Source of the DNA: Nonomuraea sp. MG754425
Lineage (GTDB): Bacteria; Actinomycetota; Actinomycetes; Streptosporangiales; Streptosporangiaceae
Length of the DNA: 64,000 nt
Direction of reading: 5' to 3'
NCBI RefSeq assembly: GCF_021699195.1
Contig: NZ_SSXE01000025.1
Coordinates: 1-64,000 of the forward strand
The translations under genes and the position numbers were made by a program. Below, piece after piece: positions 1 to 9,788 of this stretch (within the stretch, counting starts at the first letter, position 1; the number at the start of each line of letters is the position of its first letter). The notes beneath the pieces were generated by a model. The model worked only from the letters and a program-made list of their open reading frames with translations, was not told where the DNA came from and made no database searches.

Positions 1-130
1 CACGCCCCCTGGGCGGCGGCACGGGAGCCGCCGCCGGGGTGGTCAGGGGGAGGACGGGCGGGGCGTCCGCCGGGACGCCCACCGGCGTCGTGACGAACTC
101 AGGCCCGCGCGGACTGCCCAGCCCCCTCAT
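1..130 (-). CDS. 5' fragment of an unidentified gene at the end of the MoxR/VWA operon
   Basis: The upstream VWA gene ends in TGA that overlaps an ATG at 130-128 (ATGA), the same coupling seen through this operon. The frame stays open for 43 codons to the window edge. The visible N-terminus (MRGLGSPRGPEF...) is rich in Pro, Ala and Gly and shows no signal peptide or recognisable domain. I cannot name it; an envelope or protease gene would fit the operon, but that is only inference. The rest lies outside the window. Confidence 0.45.
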   Translation of the reverse strand, partial: MRGLGSPRGPEFVTTPVGVPADAPPVLPLTTPAAAPVPPPRGR

Positions 131-1071
131 GGCAGCCTCGAGAACCACGCCATCGACGCCGCCGCCGCGATCAGCCCGAAGAGCAGCCCCGCCCCCACGA
201 ACCACTGCCAGATCTCCTGCCACTCCGTGCGGTAGCCGACCGACGTGCCGATGTCGTCGTAGACCGCCTGCAACTCGTCGCCGCTGGCCGCCTCGTAGAA
301 GCCGCCGCCCGCCGACTCGGCCAGGGCGCGCAGCGCGGGGCCGTCCACCGGCACCGGCATCTCGCGGCCCGACATGCTGATGGTGCCGTCCGGCGTGCCG
401 TACGCGATGGTGGTGACGGGCACGCCGCGCGAGGACGCCTCGGTCGCCGCGTCGCCCGCCGTGCGGCCGGTCGTGTTGGAGCCGTCGGACAGCAGCACGA
501 TGTGCGCGGGCGGCGACTCCTCCTCCGGGTCGAGCGCGGCGATCGCCTCCAGCGAGGAGAAGACGGCCTCGCCGATGGCCGTGCCCGAGTCCAGGCTGAG
601 CCGGTCGAGCGCGCTCAGCACCGCGGGCCGGTCCCTGGTGGGCGGCACCGCGACGGACGCCGCGGACGAGAACGACACCAGCCCCAGGTTGAACCGCTCC
701 GGCAGCCCGTTCACGAACTGCCTGGCCGCCTGCTTGGCCGCCTCGAACCGGTTCGGCGAGACGTCGGTGGCCCCCATGGACGCCGACACGTCGAACGCCA
801 CCATGATCGTGGCCCGCTCCCTGGGCACCCGCACCTCGGCCGACGGCCGGGCGATGCCCACCACGAGCAGCGCGAACATCAGCAGCAGCGCCGCCGCGGG
901 CACGTGCCTGCGCCACCCCGGCTGCCGGGGCGCCACCTTGTCGAGCAGGTCGAGGTTGGTGAAACGGACGGCGTAGGCGGTCCTGCTCCGCAGCGCCGTG
1001 ATCACGTACAGCAGGGCGAGCAGGAGCACGGGGACGAGCAGCAGCAGCCAGACGGGCGAGATGAGGGTCAC
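127..1071 (-). CDS. VWA-domain membrane protein (BatA-like)
   Basis: 314 aa. Two hydrophobic segments near the N-terminus (about residues 5-28 and 58-75), then a von Willebrand A domain with an intact MIDAS motif (DVSASMGA, DxSxS) and the later Thr/Asp motif region (LLSDGSNTTG), then one C-terminal membrane segment (about 288-308). This is the BatA/aerotolerance-type layout: a membrane-anchored metal-binding adhesion domain. It begins with GTG overlapping the DUF58 stop (GTGA). MoxR-DUF58-VWA modules are known to work as ATPase chaperone systems acting on membrane or periplasmic partners; the client here is unknown. Confidence 0.9.
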   Translation of the reverse strand: MTLISPVWLLLLVPVLLLALLYVITALRSRTAYAVRFTNLDLLDKVAPRQPGWRRHVPAAALLLMFALLVVGIARPSAEVRVPRERATIMVAFDVSASMGATDVSPNRFEAAKQAARQFVNGLPERFNLGLVSFSSAASVAVPPTRDRPAVLSALDRLSLDSGTAIGEAVFSSLEAIAALDPEEESPPAHIVLLSDGSNTTGRTAGDAATEASSRGVPVTTIAYGTPDGTISMSGREMPVPVDGPALRALAESAGGGFYEAASGDELQAVYDDIGTSVGYRTEWQEIWQWFVGAGLLFGLIAAAASMAWFSRLP

Positions 1072-2021
1072 GCCACGTCACCCCCTCCCTCCGACGTCCG
1101 TCCCCGGCGGGACGGGCTCACCGCCGACGCGGCCAGGCGGCGCTGGCGCACGACGTGCCCCATCAGGTCACGCACCCAGTCCCGGTCGGTACGCAGCCGC
1201 AGGTGCGCGGCCCCGGTCCGGCGCAGCCCCTGGGAGATGGCGTCCCGCTGCCCGGCCGCCGCCTCGGCGTACCGGCGGCGCAGCCGGGCGTTGCCGGTGG
1301 CGACCTCGCGCCGGCGTCCCGTCTCCGGGTCGACCAGCGTGAGGATGCCCACGTCGGGCAGCGTCAGCTCGCGCGGGTCGAGCACCTCCACGGCCAGCAC
1401 CTGGTGCCGGGCGGCGAGCCGGCGCAGGGGGAGCTCCCACGTGCCGGGCTCGTCGAGGAAGTCCGACACCACCACGACCAGGCCGCGCCGCCGCACCACC
1501 CGGCCGAGTTGCCCGGCCGCCACGCCGAGCAGCGGCTCGGCCACCCCCGGCGGGGTGCGCGGCAGCGCGAACGCCGCCTGGAGCAGCGCCATCAGGTGCG
1601 GCCGGCCCGTCCTGGCGGGCAGCGTCCTGACCCCGCCGCCGTGCAGCAGGTGGGCGCCGATCCGGTTGCCCGTGCGCTGGGTGAGGAAGCCGACGGCGGC
1701 CAGGGCCGACACGGCCAGCTCCCGCTTCTCCATCGCCGCGGTCCCGAAGTCCATGCTGGCGGTGGCGTCGAGCAGCCCCCAGATCTCCAGCTCCCGGTCC
1801 GCGACCAGGTCACGGACGTGCGGCTCGTTCGTACGGGCGGTGACGTTCCAGTCCATCCGCCGCACGTCGTCCTCCGGCTGGTACGGCCGGGACTCCGCGG
1901 GCTCGCTGCCCGGCCCCGGCACCAGTCCCAGACGCTCCCCCTGGAGCAGTCCATCCAGTCTCCTGGTGATCGTCAGTTCGAGCCTGCGCAGCGCGGGCTC
2001 GGCCATCAGGTACGGCTTCAT
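1068..2021 (-). CDS. DUF58 domain-containing protein
   Basis: 317 aa. Carries the DUF58 signature in the N-terminal third (GxGxEPAESRPYQPEDDVRRMDWNV, seen as SRPYQPEDDVRRMDW around residues 44-58) followed by a VWA-like fold with a degenerate metal site (LLDATASMDFG). It has no membrane segment, so it is probably cytosolic. ATG overlaps the MoxR stop (ATGA) and its own stop overlaps the VWA start, so the three products are likely made in proportion and act together. Confidence 0.92.
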   Translation of the reverse strand: MKPYLMAEPALRRLELTITRRLDGLLQGERLGLVPGPGSEPAESRPYQPEDDVRRMDWNVTARTNEPHVRDLVADRELEIWGLLDATASMDFGTAAMEKRELAVSALAAVGFLTQRTGNRIGAHLLHGGGVRTLPARTGRPHLMALLQAAFALPRTPPGVAEPLLGVAAGQLGRVVRRRGLVVVVSDFLDEPGTWELPLRRLAARHQVLAVEVLDPRELTLPDVGILTLVDPETGRRREVATGNARLRRRYAEAAAGQRDAISQGLRRTGAAHLRLRTDRDWVRDLMGHVVRQRRLAASAVSPSRRGRTSEGGGDVA

Positions 2022-3040
2022 GCCACCGCGTCCCGCCGCGTCTCGGGCCGCGGCAACTCGTACGGAGGCGTCTCCTGGCTGGGGGCGATGACCGGCAGCG
2101 GCACCGCCGCCACCACCCGGTCCACGACCTGCCGGGGCGGCACCCCGTCGGCCAGCGCGTCGAAGGAGAGCACGAGCCGGTGCGCCATGACGTCGTGCGC
2201 CAGGTCCCGTACGTCCTCCGGCAGCACGTAGTCGCGCCCCCGCAGCAGCGCCAACGCCCGGCCGGCCGCCAGCAGGCCCAGCGTGGCCCTGGGGCTGACG
2301 CCGAAGGCCAGCAGCCGCCCGACGTCCGGCACCCCGTACCGCTCGGGGTCGCGGGTGGCGTAGACCAGGCGGACGGCGTACTCGGCGACCGCGTGGTGCA
2401 CGAAGACCCGCTCGGCCCGGCGTTGCAGGGCGACGACCTGCTCCGGGTCGAGCACGTTCTGGGGCGTGGGCGGGTCCACGCTCATGCGGTAGACGATCGC
2501 CAGCTCTTCCGACTCGCTGGGATAGTCCACGTCGATCTTCATGAGGAAGCGGTCGCGCTGTGCCTCGGGCAGGTGGTAGACGCCCTCGGACTCGATCGGG
2601 TTCTGGGTGGCCAGCACCAGGAACGGCCTGGGCACCTCGTACGTGACACCGCCGATGCTCACCTGGCGCTCGGCCATGATCTCCAGCAGCGCGGACTGCA
2701 CCTTCGCGGGCGCCCGGTTGATCTCGTCGGCCAGCAGCAGGTTCACCATGACGGGGCCGAGTTCGACGTCGAACGACTCCGTGGAGGGCCGGTAGATCCT
2801 CGTGCCGACGATGTCGGACGGCACCAGGTCAGGCGTGAACTGGATACGCGCGAACGTCCCCCCGGCCACCGTGGCCAGGGTCTCGGCGGCCAGCGTCTTG
2901 GCGATGCCGGGGACGCCTTCGAGCAGGCAGTGCCCCTTGGCGACGACCGCCACGAGCAGCCGCTCGACCATCCGGTCCTGGCCCACGATCACGCGCTTGA
3001 CCTCGAACAGGGCGCGCTCCAGCAGCGCGGGCTCCGTCAC
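2018..3040 (-). CDS. MoxR-family AAA ATPase
   Basis: About 340 aa. Walker A is LLEGVPGIAKT, Walker B is LLADEINRAPAKVQSALLE, with sensor and lid regions (ATQNPIESEGVYHLPEAQRDRF split across the AAA-3 core). This is the chaperone-like ATPase that works with DUF58 and VWA partners. I prefer the GTG at 3040 because it overlaps the stop of the small upstream gene (GTGA), as elsewhere in the operon. A GTG at 3064 in the same frame would add eight residues. MoxR proteins are usually about 320-340 aa, which fits. Confidence 0.93.
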   Translation of the reverse strand: MTEPALLERALFEVKRVIVGQDRMVERLLVAVVAKGHCLLEGVPGIAKTLAAETLATVAGGTFARIQFTPDLVPSDIVGTRIYRPSTESFDVELGPVMVNLLLADEINRAPAKVQSALLEIMAERQVSIGGVTYEVPRPFLVLATQNPIESEGVYHLPEAQRDRFLMKIDVDYPSESEELAIVYRMSVDPPTPQNVLDPEQVVALQRRAERVFVHHAVAEYAVRLVYATRDPERYGVPDVGRLLAFGVSPRATLGLLAAGRALALLRGRDYVLPEDVRDLAHDVMAHRLVLSFDALADGVPPRQVVDRVVAAVPLPVIAPSQETPPYELPRPETRRDAVA

Positions 3041-3183
3041 GGCTGGACGCTTCCGTGGTGGCACTCGTCCACGACGACGCGCAGTTCCAGAGCGGTCGGC
3101 TCCGGATCGGCGAACGCCGCGCTTCCGGTCAGCAGCAGTGCGCCGGCGGCGAGCACCACAAGAGCGAAACGTGATGTACGCAT
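3037..3183 (-). CDS. Small secreted peptide, first gene of the MoxR operon
   Basis: 48 codons. The sequence starts with a textbook signal peptide: positive n-region (MRTSR), hydrophobic core (FALVVLAAGALLLTGSAA) and an AFA-D cleavage site, leaving a mature peptide of about 22 residues with one Cys and two His (DECHH). A GAGGGGACGAGGAATCC leader supplies a ribosome binding site in front of the ATG at 3183. The stop overlaps the preferred MoxR start. I know no family for it. It could be a genuine exported peptide or a leader that couples translation to moxR. Confidence 0.5.
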   Translation of the reverse strand: MRTSRFALVVLAAGALLLTGSAAFADPEPTALELRVVVDECHHGSVQP

Positions 3184-3294
3184 GGATTCCTCGTCCCCTC
3201 GATGTCTTGCTGCGAATGTCATCAAGAGACCGCGAAAGCTGGCGTAACCATCGCCTTTACACGGTTTTTCGGTCGAGGGCCGGAGTAACACGCG

Positions 3295-3323
3295 AAAAGG
3301 GGCCGCTCCCGAGGAGCAGCCCC
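3295..3323 (-). terminator. Intrinsic terminator after glyS
   Basis: Read on the minus strand, just past the glyS stop, a GC-rich stem (GGGGCtGCTC / GAGCgGCCCC, one mismatch pair) with a 5-base loop is followed by TTTTC. This is a standard rho-independent terminator layout for the minus-strand glyS transcript. Confidence 0.75.
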
Positions 3324-3342
3324 TATTCCCGTCGCCGGACGG

Positions 3343-4728
<1,386 letters not shown>

Positions 4729-4823
4729 TTTGGATGATTCTCTTTCCGGCTGGAGGTCGGCGAGGGAAATTTGGTGAGATCCCAGCTTAGGGGACGGGCA
4801 CCCGCTCTCGCGCGCCAGTAATG

Positions 4824-5111
4824 CTACGCCCCGTCGCGGGTGTAGACGTCCTCGAACGCACTGGGCTCGTTCAGCATCAGGATCATCAGGGGATACATCA
4901 CCATTCGGGCGGCGGACAGCGCCCGGCGGTAGAAGCCCGCGCCCTCCCATTCCGTGACCAGGGCCCACAGATTGGGCTCGTCGACCGAGCGGGCCAGCCT
5001 GCCCCGCAGGTAGCCGGGCTGGGTGGCGAACGTGTCAAGGATGGTGTGGCCCTGCTTGACGAAGTCTTGGGACTGGGACTCTGGAACGGTGTATCGGATC
5101 ACGGCGAGCAC
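4824..5111 (-). CDS. Antibiotic biosynthesis monooxygenase-fold (ABM) protein
   Basis: 95 aa. Begins [25 protein letters not shown], a beta-alpha start typical of dimeric ferredoxin-like ABM domains, with a central Trp-containing strand ([18 protein letters not shown]). Such proteins are small cytosolic monooxygenases, haem or quinol handlers, or have no known reaction. It lies upstream of glyS with a 95-base gap, so co-transcription is possible but unproven. The exact function is unknown. Confidence 0.75.
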   Translation of the reverse strand: MLAVIRYTVPESQSQDFVKQGHTILDTFATQPGYLRGRLARSVDEPNLWALVTEWEGAGFYRRALSAARMVMYPLMILMLNEPSAFEDVYTRDGA

Positions 5112-5258
5112 CCGACCAGCCTAAAGGTGCGGACGGGCCGCCACAGGCCGGCGGGCGAGGTATCTCCCGCCTCCGTGGCGGCGATTTGCCGGATCCTGGG
5201 GGCCTTTGCCGGGAAGGTCCGCGCCCGTGCCGTGGCCGTTCCCCGTAGGCTCTGGTGC

Positions 5259-5597
5259 GTGGCCCCTGACAACAAGCAGCCCCAGGGCGAGCAGTACTTC
5301 ACGCCTGGCGCGACCGGCCTGCGCAAGACGGTCGAGCGGCGCAGCGCGGTGCCGATGACGTTCCTGTTCACGCAGGTGCCCCGGTGGGTGACGCCGGTGG
5401 TGCTGGTGATCCTGCTGCTGGCGGGGTTCGCCGCGGCCAACCCGCTGGGCGGGCTGGCCGTGCTGCCGGTGCTCGCCTTCGTGGGCTGGCTGGCCTACCT
5501 GTCGTGGCCGTCGCTGGGGGCGGGCGGGAAGGTGATGCGGGTCGCCATGCTGACGTTCCTGGTGCTCCTCGCGGCGACCCGCTTCGGGATCTTCTGA
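5259..5597 (+). CDS. DUF6703-like small membrane protein
   Basis: 112 aa from a GTG at 5259 (MAPDNKQPQGEQYFTPGATGLRKTV). The first 35 residues are polar and match the conserved lead-in FTPGA.GLRKTVERRSA. Then come three hydrophobic segments (about 43-60, 62-80 and 92-110) around the motif WLAYLSWPSL. This agrees with the actinobacterial DUF6703 family of unknown function. There is only a weak ribosome binding site; a leaderless start is possible. It converges on the aldehyde dehydrogenase gene with a 7-base gap. Confidence 0.82.
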   Translation: MAPDNKQPQGEQYFTPGATGLRKTVERRSAVPMTFLFTQVPRWVTPVVLVILLLAGFAAANPLGGLAVLPVLAFVGWLAYLSWPSLGAGGKVMRVAMLTFLVLLAATRFGIF

Positions 5598-5604
5598 GCG
5601 CCCG

Positions 5605-7134
5605 TCAGGGCAGCAGCGTGTAACTGGGGAAGTTGCCCGGCAGGCGCTCGGCGTCCTGGCCGACGGTGGCGGCGCGGACGAGCAGGTCGCCGCCGACGAA
5701 CGCGCCGCGCCACGACGCGCCGAGCCCGCCGAACAGCTCCTCGCGGTCCCCGCGCGAACGCGGCCGGTTGTGGCCGACCTTGAAGGCGCGCACCTCGGGC
5801 GACAGCCGCCGGTAGGTCTCCTCCTCGTCGCAGGACAGCGTGGCGACCAGCGCGCCGTTGCTGGCGTTCATGGCGGCCAGCAGCTCCGCCTCGGTGTCCA
5901 CCAGGACGACGGTGTCCACCGGGCCGAACGGCTCGGCGTGGTGGAGGGGTGAGGACGGGGGCGGGTTGAGCAGCGCGGTCGGGGCGAAGTAGGCGGAGGT
6001 GTCCTGGCCCGGCAGGAAGTGGCCGGACTCGAGCGAGGCCCGGTGGATGGGCACGCCGCCCCGCGTCACCGCCTCGTTCACCTGGTCGGCCAGTTCCTTG
6101 GCCTTCGAGGCGTTGATCAGCGGCCCGAAGTCGAGCGCGGGCAGCGGGTCGTCCGGTTCCGCGACGGCCAGCGGGTGGCCGAACCGCAGCGAGCCGACGG
6201 CCTCCAGGTAGGCGGCCAGGAACTCGTGGAACAGCGAGCGCTGCACGACGAAGCGCGGGTAGGCGGTGCAGCGCTGCTTGGCGTAGTCGAAGGAGCCGCG
6301 CAACTGGCGGGCGAGCAGGTCCCAGTCGCCGTACTCCCAGATGCCCCAGCAGTTGAGCCCCTCCTGCTCCAGGACGTGCCGCCGGCCGAGGTCGGCCAGG
6401 GAGGTGGCGACCTTCGCCCCGGCGTCCCTGCCGCCCACGAACGACACGCAGCCCAGCGCGGTGGAGCCGACGAGCACCGGTGACAGCTCCGCCCCTCCCC
6501 CGCTGACCAGCGTGAACGGCAGCCCTTCGCGTACGGCCAGCGCGCAGGCGAGGGTCAGGCAGCACAACCCGCCGTCGGTGGGGGTCTTGGCGATCACGGC
6601 GTTGCCGGCCAGCGCCTGCACGAGCATGGCGTGCATGAGCACGCTCATCGGATAGTTCCAGCTCGCGATGTTGCTGACGGGGCCGGGCAGCGGCGTGCGG
6701 CCGTCCACCATGCGGTCGATCTCCTCGACGTACCAGCGCACGCCGTCGAGGCAGCGGTCGACGTCGGCGCAGGCCGTCTTCCACGGCTTGCCGATCTCCC
6801 AGACCAGCAGCAGGGCCAGCAGGTCGCGGTGCGCGGCCATGGACTCCACCGCGGCCGACACCATGGCCTTGCGTTCGGCGAGCGGAAGGTGCCGCCAGCG
6901 CCGGTGCTCCTCGGCCGCGCCCGCGACGGCCCGTGCCGCGCCCGCCCGGTCGAGCCTGGGCGGGCCGGCGATGGCGGTGCCGTCGAGCGGCGAGAAGCCG
7001 GGCACCGGCCGCCCGTCGCGGTGCCAGACACCGCCCCAGTGGTTCAGCACCCGGTCGTCGTGGAAGGCTTCAGGGGCCGCCGTACACGCTTGCTCGTAGG
7101 CGTCCCGCCAGGACGTACCCGGCTTGAGCCGCAT
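5605..7134 (-). CDS. Aldehyde dehydrogenase family protein, last gene of the glyoxylate operon
   Basis: 509 aa from ATG 7134 with a strong GGAGGAG site. ALDH fold: NAD-binding region (ASWNYPMSVLMHAMLVQALAG, then AKTP), catalytic Glu region (LEQEGLNCWG in place of the usual ELGGK) and catalytic Cys (QRCTAYPRFVVQ). The whole enzyme is full length. It follows gcl after 75 bases and no promoter is obvious between them, so it probably belongs to the same transcript. In this setting a glyoxylate, glycolaldehyde or semialdehyde substrate is plausible, including CoA-acylating oxidation of glyoxylate, but the sequence does not decide it. Confidence 0.85.
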   Translation of the reverse strand: MRLKPGTSWRDAYEQACTAAPEAFHDDRVLNHWGGVWHRDGRPVPGFSPLDGTAIAGPPRLDRAGAARAVAGAAEEHRRWRHLPLAERKAMVSAAVESMAAHRDLLALLLVWEIGKPWKTACADVDRCLDGVRWYVEEIDRMVDGRTPLPGPVSNIASWNYPMSVLMHAMLVQALAGNAVIAKTPTDGGLCCLTLACALAVREGLPFTLVSGGGAELSPVLVGSTALGCVSFVGGRDAGAKVATSLADLGRRHVLEQEGLNCWGIWEYGDWDLLARQLRGSFDYAKQRCTAYPRFVVQRSLFHEFLAAYLEAVGSLRFGHPLAVAEPDDPLPALDFGPLINASKAKELADQVNEAVTRGGVPIHRASLESGHFLPGQDTSAYFAPTALLNPPPSSPLHHAEPFGPVDTVVLVDTEAELLAAMNASNGALVATLSCDEEETYRRLSPEVRAFKVGHNRPRSRGDREELFGGLGASWRGAFVGGDLLVRAATVGQDAERLPGNFPSYTLLP

Positions 7135-7209
7135 AAGCTCCTCCTCAGTAGAGTCTCGGCCGGCTCTCGGTCCCACTCGATCAGAGCCTGGTCGGATCCC
7201 GGTCGGACC

Positions 7210-8931
7210 TCAGTCGGACCAGTCGGCGGCGATGAGCTCGGGCACCGGCTCGAACTCCTTGATCGCCTCCAGCGAGGGCCCCATGGCGGCGTTGGCCTCG
7301 CGCTCCACCATCACCTCGACCAGCACCGGCAGGCGCTTGGCCGCCGCCTGCGCGCTCGCCCACGCCAGCGCGTCGCGGATGTCGCCGGGCAACTCGACCC
7401 GGCGCGCCGGGCAGCCGAACGCCTCCATGGCCTTGACGTGGTCGATGCCGCCCTCGCCGTAGTGCAGGTCCACGGCGTAGTTCATCTCGTACGGCAGTTC
7501 CGCCTGCCGGATCAGCCCCAGGTACTCGTTGTTGATCATGACGATGACGAACGGCACCCGGTACTGCGCCGCCACCGCCACCTCCTCCATCAGGAACTGG
7601 AAGGAGTAGTCGCCGACCACCGCCACGACCTGCCGCTCCGGGTGGGCGAGCTTGACCCCCATGGCCGCGGGCACCTCCCAGCCCAGCGGCCCGGCCTGCC
7701 CGCAGACCAGGTAGCGGCGCGGCAGGTAGGTGGTCTGGAACTGGCCGGACCAGATCTGGTAGAGCCCGATGGCGGTGACGAACGTGGTGTCGCGCGGGAA
7801 GTACTCGTTGATCTCCCTGAACACCCTGGGCGGCTTGATGGGCACGTCGTCGAAGTCGTCGCGGCGTCCCAGGGTGCCGCGCAGTTCGGCGACCCGCCGC
7901 GGCCACCTGCCCGGCTCGCGCGGGCCGCCGCGGCGGCGGGCCTCGTCGCGCAGCCCGGCCAGCACGGGCCGGGCGTGGCCGAGCACGCCGAGGTCGGGCT
8001 CGAAGACCCGGCCGATCTGCATGGGGTCGATGTCCACGTGCACGAACGTGCGGCCCCGCCGGTAGACGTCGAGGTCGCCGGTGTGCCGGTCGCCGAACCG
8101 GGCGCCCACGGCCAGCACCATGTCGCTCTCCAGGAACGCGGCGTTGCCCCACCGGGTCTGCGTCTGGATGCCGGCCATCCCGGCGAACAGCGGGTGGTCC
8201 TCGGGGAAGGCGCCCTTGCCCATGAGCGTCACCTGCACCGGGACCTGGAGGTGCTCGGCCAGCGCCCGCAGCTCGTCGGTCGCCTCGCCGATGATCACGC
8301 CCCCGCCGGCCAGGATGATCGGCCGCCGGGCCGCCTCCAGCAGGTCCATGGCCGCGCGGACGGCCTTGGGCAGCGGTTCCGGCGCCTCGACGGGCAGCGG
8401 CGCGTCCAGGGCGGGGTCGTAGCGGCAGGAGCCGCGCTGGACGTCGAGCGGCAGGTCGATGAGCACCGGGCCGGGCCGTCCCGAGCGGGCGACCCGGAAC
8501 GCCTCACGGAACAGCCACGGCGCCTGGGCGGGCTCCTTGAGCTGGACGGCCCACTTGGTCACCGGGCGGGCGATCTCCACGATGTCCACCGCCTGGAACG
8601 CCTCCTGGTGCAGCTTGGAGGTCACGGCCTGGCCGGTGACGCAGATGATGGGGATGGAGTCGGCCAGCGCGGTGTACAGGCCGGTGATCATGTTCGTGCC
8701 CGCCGGGCCGCTGGTGCCGACGCAGACGCCGACGTTCCCGGTGACCCTGGCCCAGCCGTCGGCCGCGTGGGTGCCGCCCTCCTCGTGGCGGACGGTGACG
8801 TGCCGGATCGAGCTGTTCTGGAGCGCGGCGTAGAAGGGCAGGATGGCCGCGCCGGGGATGCCGAAGACCGTGTCCACGCCCTCCGACTCCAGCACCCGCA
8901 CCACGGCCTCCATGCACGGGACCTTCGTCAT
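7210..8931 (-). CDS. gcl: Glyoxylate carboligase-like ThDP enzyme (tartronate-semialdehyde synthase)
   Basis: 573 aa. Three-domain ThDP enzyme closely resembling E. coli Gcl: GTSGPAGT, GQAVTSKLHQEAFQAVDI, CGQAGPLGWEVPAAMGV, and the ThDP/Mg site GDYSFQFLMEE...NNEYLGLIRQ. Gcl condenses two glyoxylates to tartronate semialdehyde and CO2. One key residue differs: the sequence reads RHEEGGTHAADGW, with Glu50 where E. coli Gcl is known to have Val51. The ATG overlaps the glxR stop. Its neighbours are the next two enzymes of the glycerate pathway, which supports the assignment. Confidence 0.88.
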   Translation of the reverse strand: MTKVPCMEAVVRVLESEGVDTVFGIPGAAILPFYAALQNSSIRHVTVRHEEGGTHAADGWARVTGNVGVCVGTSGPAGTNMITGLYTALADSIPIICVTGQAVTSKLHQEAFQAVDIVEIARPVTKWAVQLKEPAQAPWLFREAFRVARSGRPGPVLIDLPLDVQRGSCRYDPALDAPLPVEAPEPLPKAVRAAMDLLEAARRPIILAGGGVIIGEATDELRALAEHLQVPVQVTLMGKGAFPEDHPLFAGMAGIQTQTRWGNAAFLESDMVLAVGARFGDRHTGDLDVYRRGRTFVHVDIDPMQIGRVFEPDLGVLGHARPVLAGLRDEARRRGGPREPGRWPRRVAELRGTLGRRDDFDDVPIKPPRVFREINEYFPRDTTFVTAIGLYQIWSGQFQTTYLPRRYLVCGQAGPLGWEVPAAMGVKLAHPERQVVAVVGDYSFQFLMEEVAVAAQYRVPFVIVMINNEYLGLIRQAELPYEMNYAVDLHYGEGGIDHVKAMEAFGCPARRVELPGDIRDALAWASAQAAAKRLPVLVEVMVEREANAAMGPSLEAIKEFEPVPELIAADWSD

Positions 8932-9788
8932 GCGTTCAGCCTTTCGATCACCTTCAGCAGGGCGGAGTGGTCGAGCGAGCCGTGGCCCTGCGCTCTGGCC
9001 GCGGCCACGAGCTGGGCGACCTGCCCGGTGAGCGGCAGGCTGACGCCGGCCTCGCGGGCGGCGGCCAGGGCGATGCCCATGTCCTTGTGGTGCAGGTCGA
9101 TGCGGAAGCCGGGGGCGAACTCCCGCCGGACCATGGTGTGCCGCTTGAGCTCCAGGATCCGGGAGCCCGCCAGGCCGCCGGCCAGCACGTCGAGCCCCGG
9201 CGCCGGGTCCACGCCGGACGCCTCCAGCAGCACGATCGCCTCCGCCACCAGCCCGTAGATGCCGCCCACGACGAGCTGGTTGGCGGCCTTGACGGTCTGG
9301 CCCGCGCCGGCCGGGCCGACGTGGACGATCGTGACGCCGAGCCGCTCCAGGACGGGCCTGGCCTCCTCGACGTCCTCGGGCGCCCCGCCGACCATGATCG
9401 ACAGGGTGCCGTCCACCGCGCCGCGCTCGCCGCCGCTCACGGGGGCGTCCAGGGCCCGTACGCCGACCGCCGCGGCCTGCCGGGCGACCCAGCGGGAGGT
9501 CTCGGGCTTGATCGTGCTCATGTCGATGTAGAGCAGGTTCGGCCGGCCGTACTCGACGATGAGCGGTGCGACCTCCTCGACCTGCGGCGAGTCGGGCAGC
9601 ATCGTGATCACGACGTCGGCGCCGGCGACCGCGTCCACCACGCCGGCGGCGCCCTTGCCGCCCAGGGCGGCCAGGTGCCCAACGCGCTCGGCACTCACGT
9701 CATAACCAGTCACGACATATCCGGCTTTGAGGAGGTTGGCCGCCATCGGGCTGCCCATGATCCCCAAGCCGACGAACCCGATGTTCAT
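8928..9788 (-). CDS. glxR: 2-hydroxy-3-oxopropionate (tartronate semialdehyde) reductase
   Basis: 286 aa beta-hydroxyacid dehydrogenase. Rossmann motif GFVGLGIMGSPMAANL at the N-terminus, substrate motif DAPVSGGERGAVDGTL, catalytic Lys region GQTVKAANQLVVGG and the helical C-terminal motif HHKDMGIAL. It reduces tartronate semialdehyde to D-glycerate with NAD(P)H. It overlaps hyi upstream and gcl downstream by ATGA, so the three are translated together. Confidence 0.93.
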   Translation of the reverse strand: MNIGFVGLGIMGSPMAANLLKAGYVVTGYDVSAERVGHLAALGGKGAAGVVDAVAGADVVITMLPDSPQVEEVAPLIVEYGRPNLLYIDMSTIKPETSRWVARQAAAVGVRALDAPVSGGERGAVDGTLSIMVGGAPEDVEEARPVLERLGVTIVHVGPAGAGQTVKAANQLVVGGIYGLVAEAIVLLEASGVDPAPGLDVLAGGLAGSRILELKRHTMVRREFAPGFRIDLHHKDMGIALAAAREAGVSLPLTGQVAQLVAAARAQGHGSLDHSALLKVIERLNA

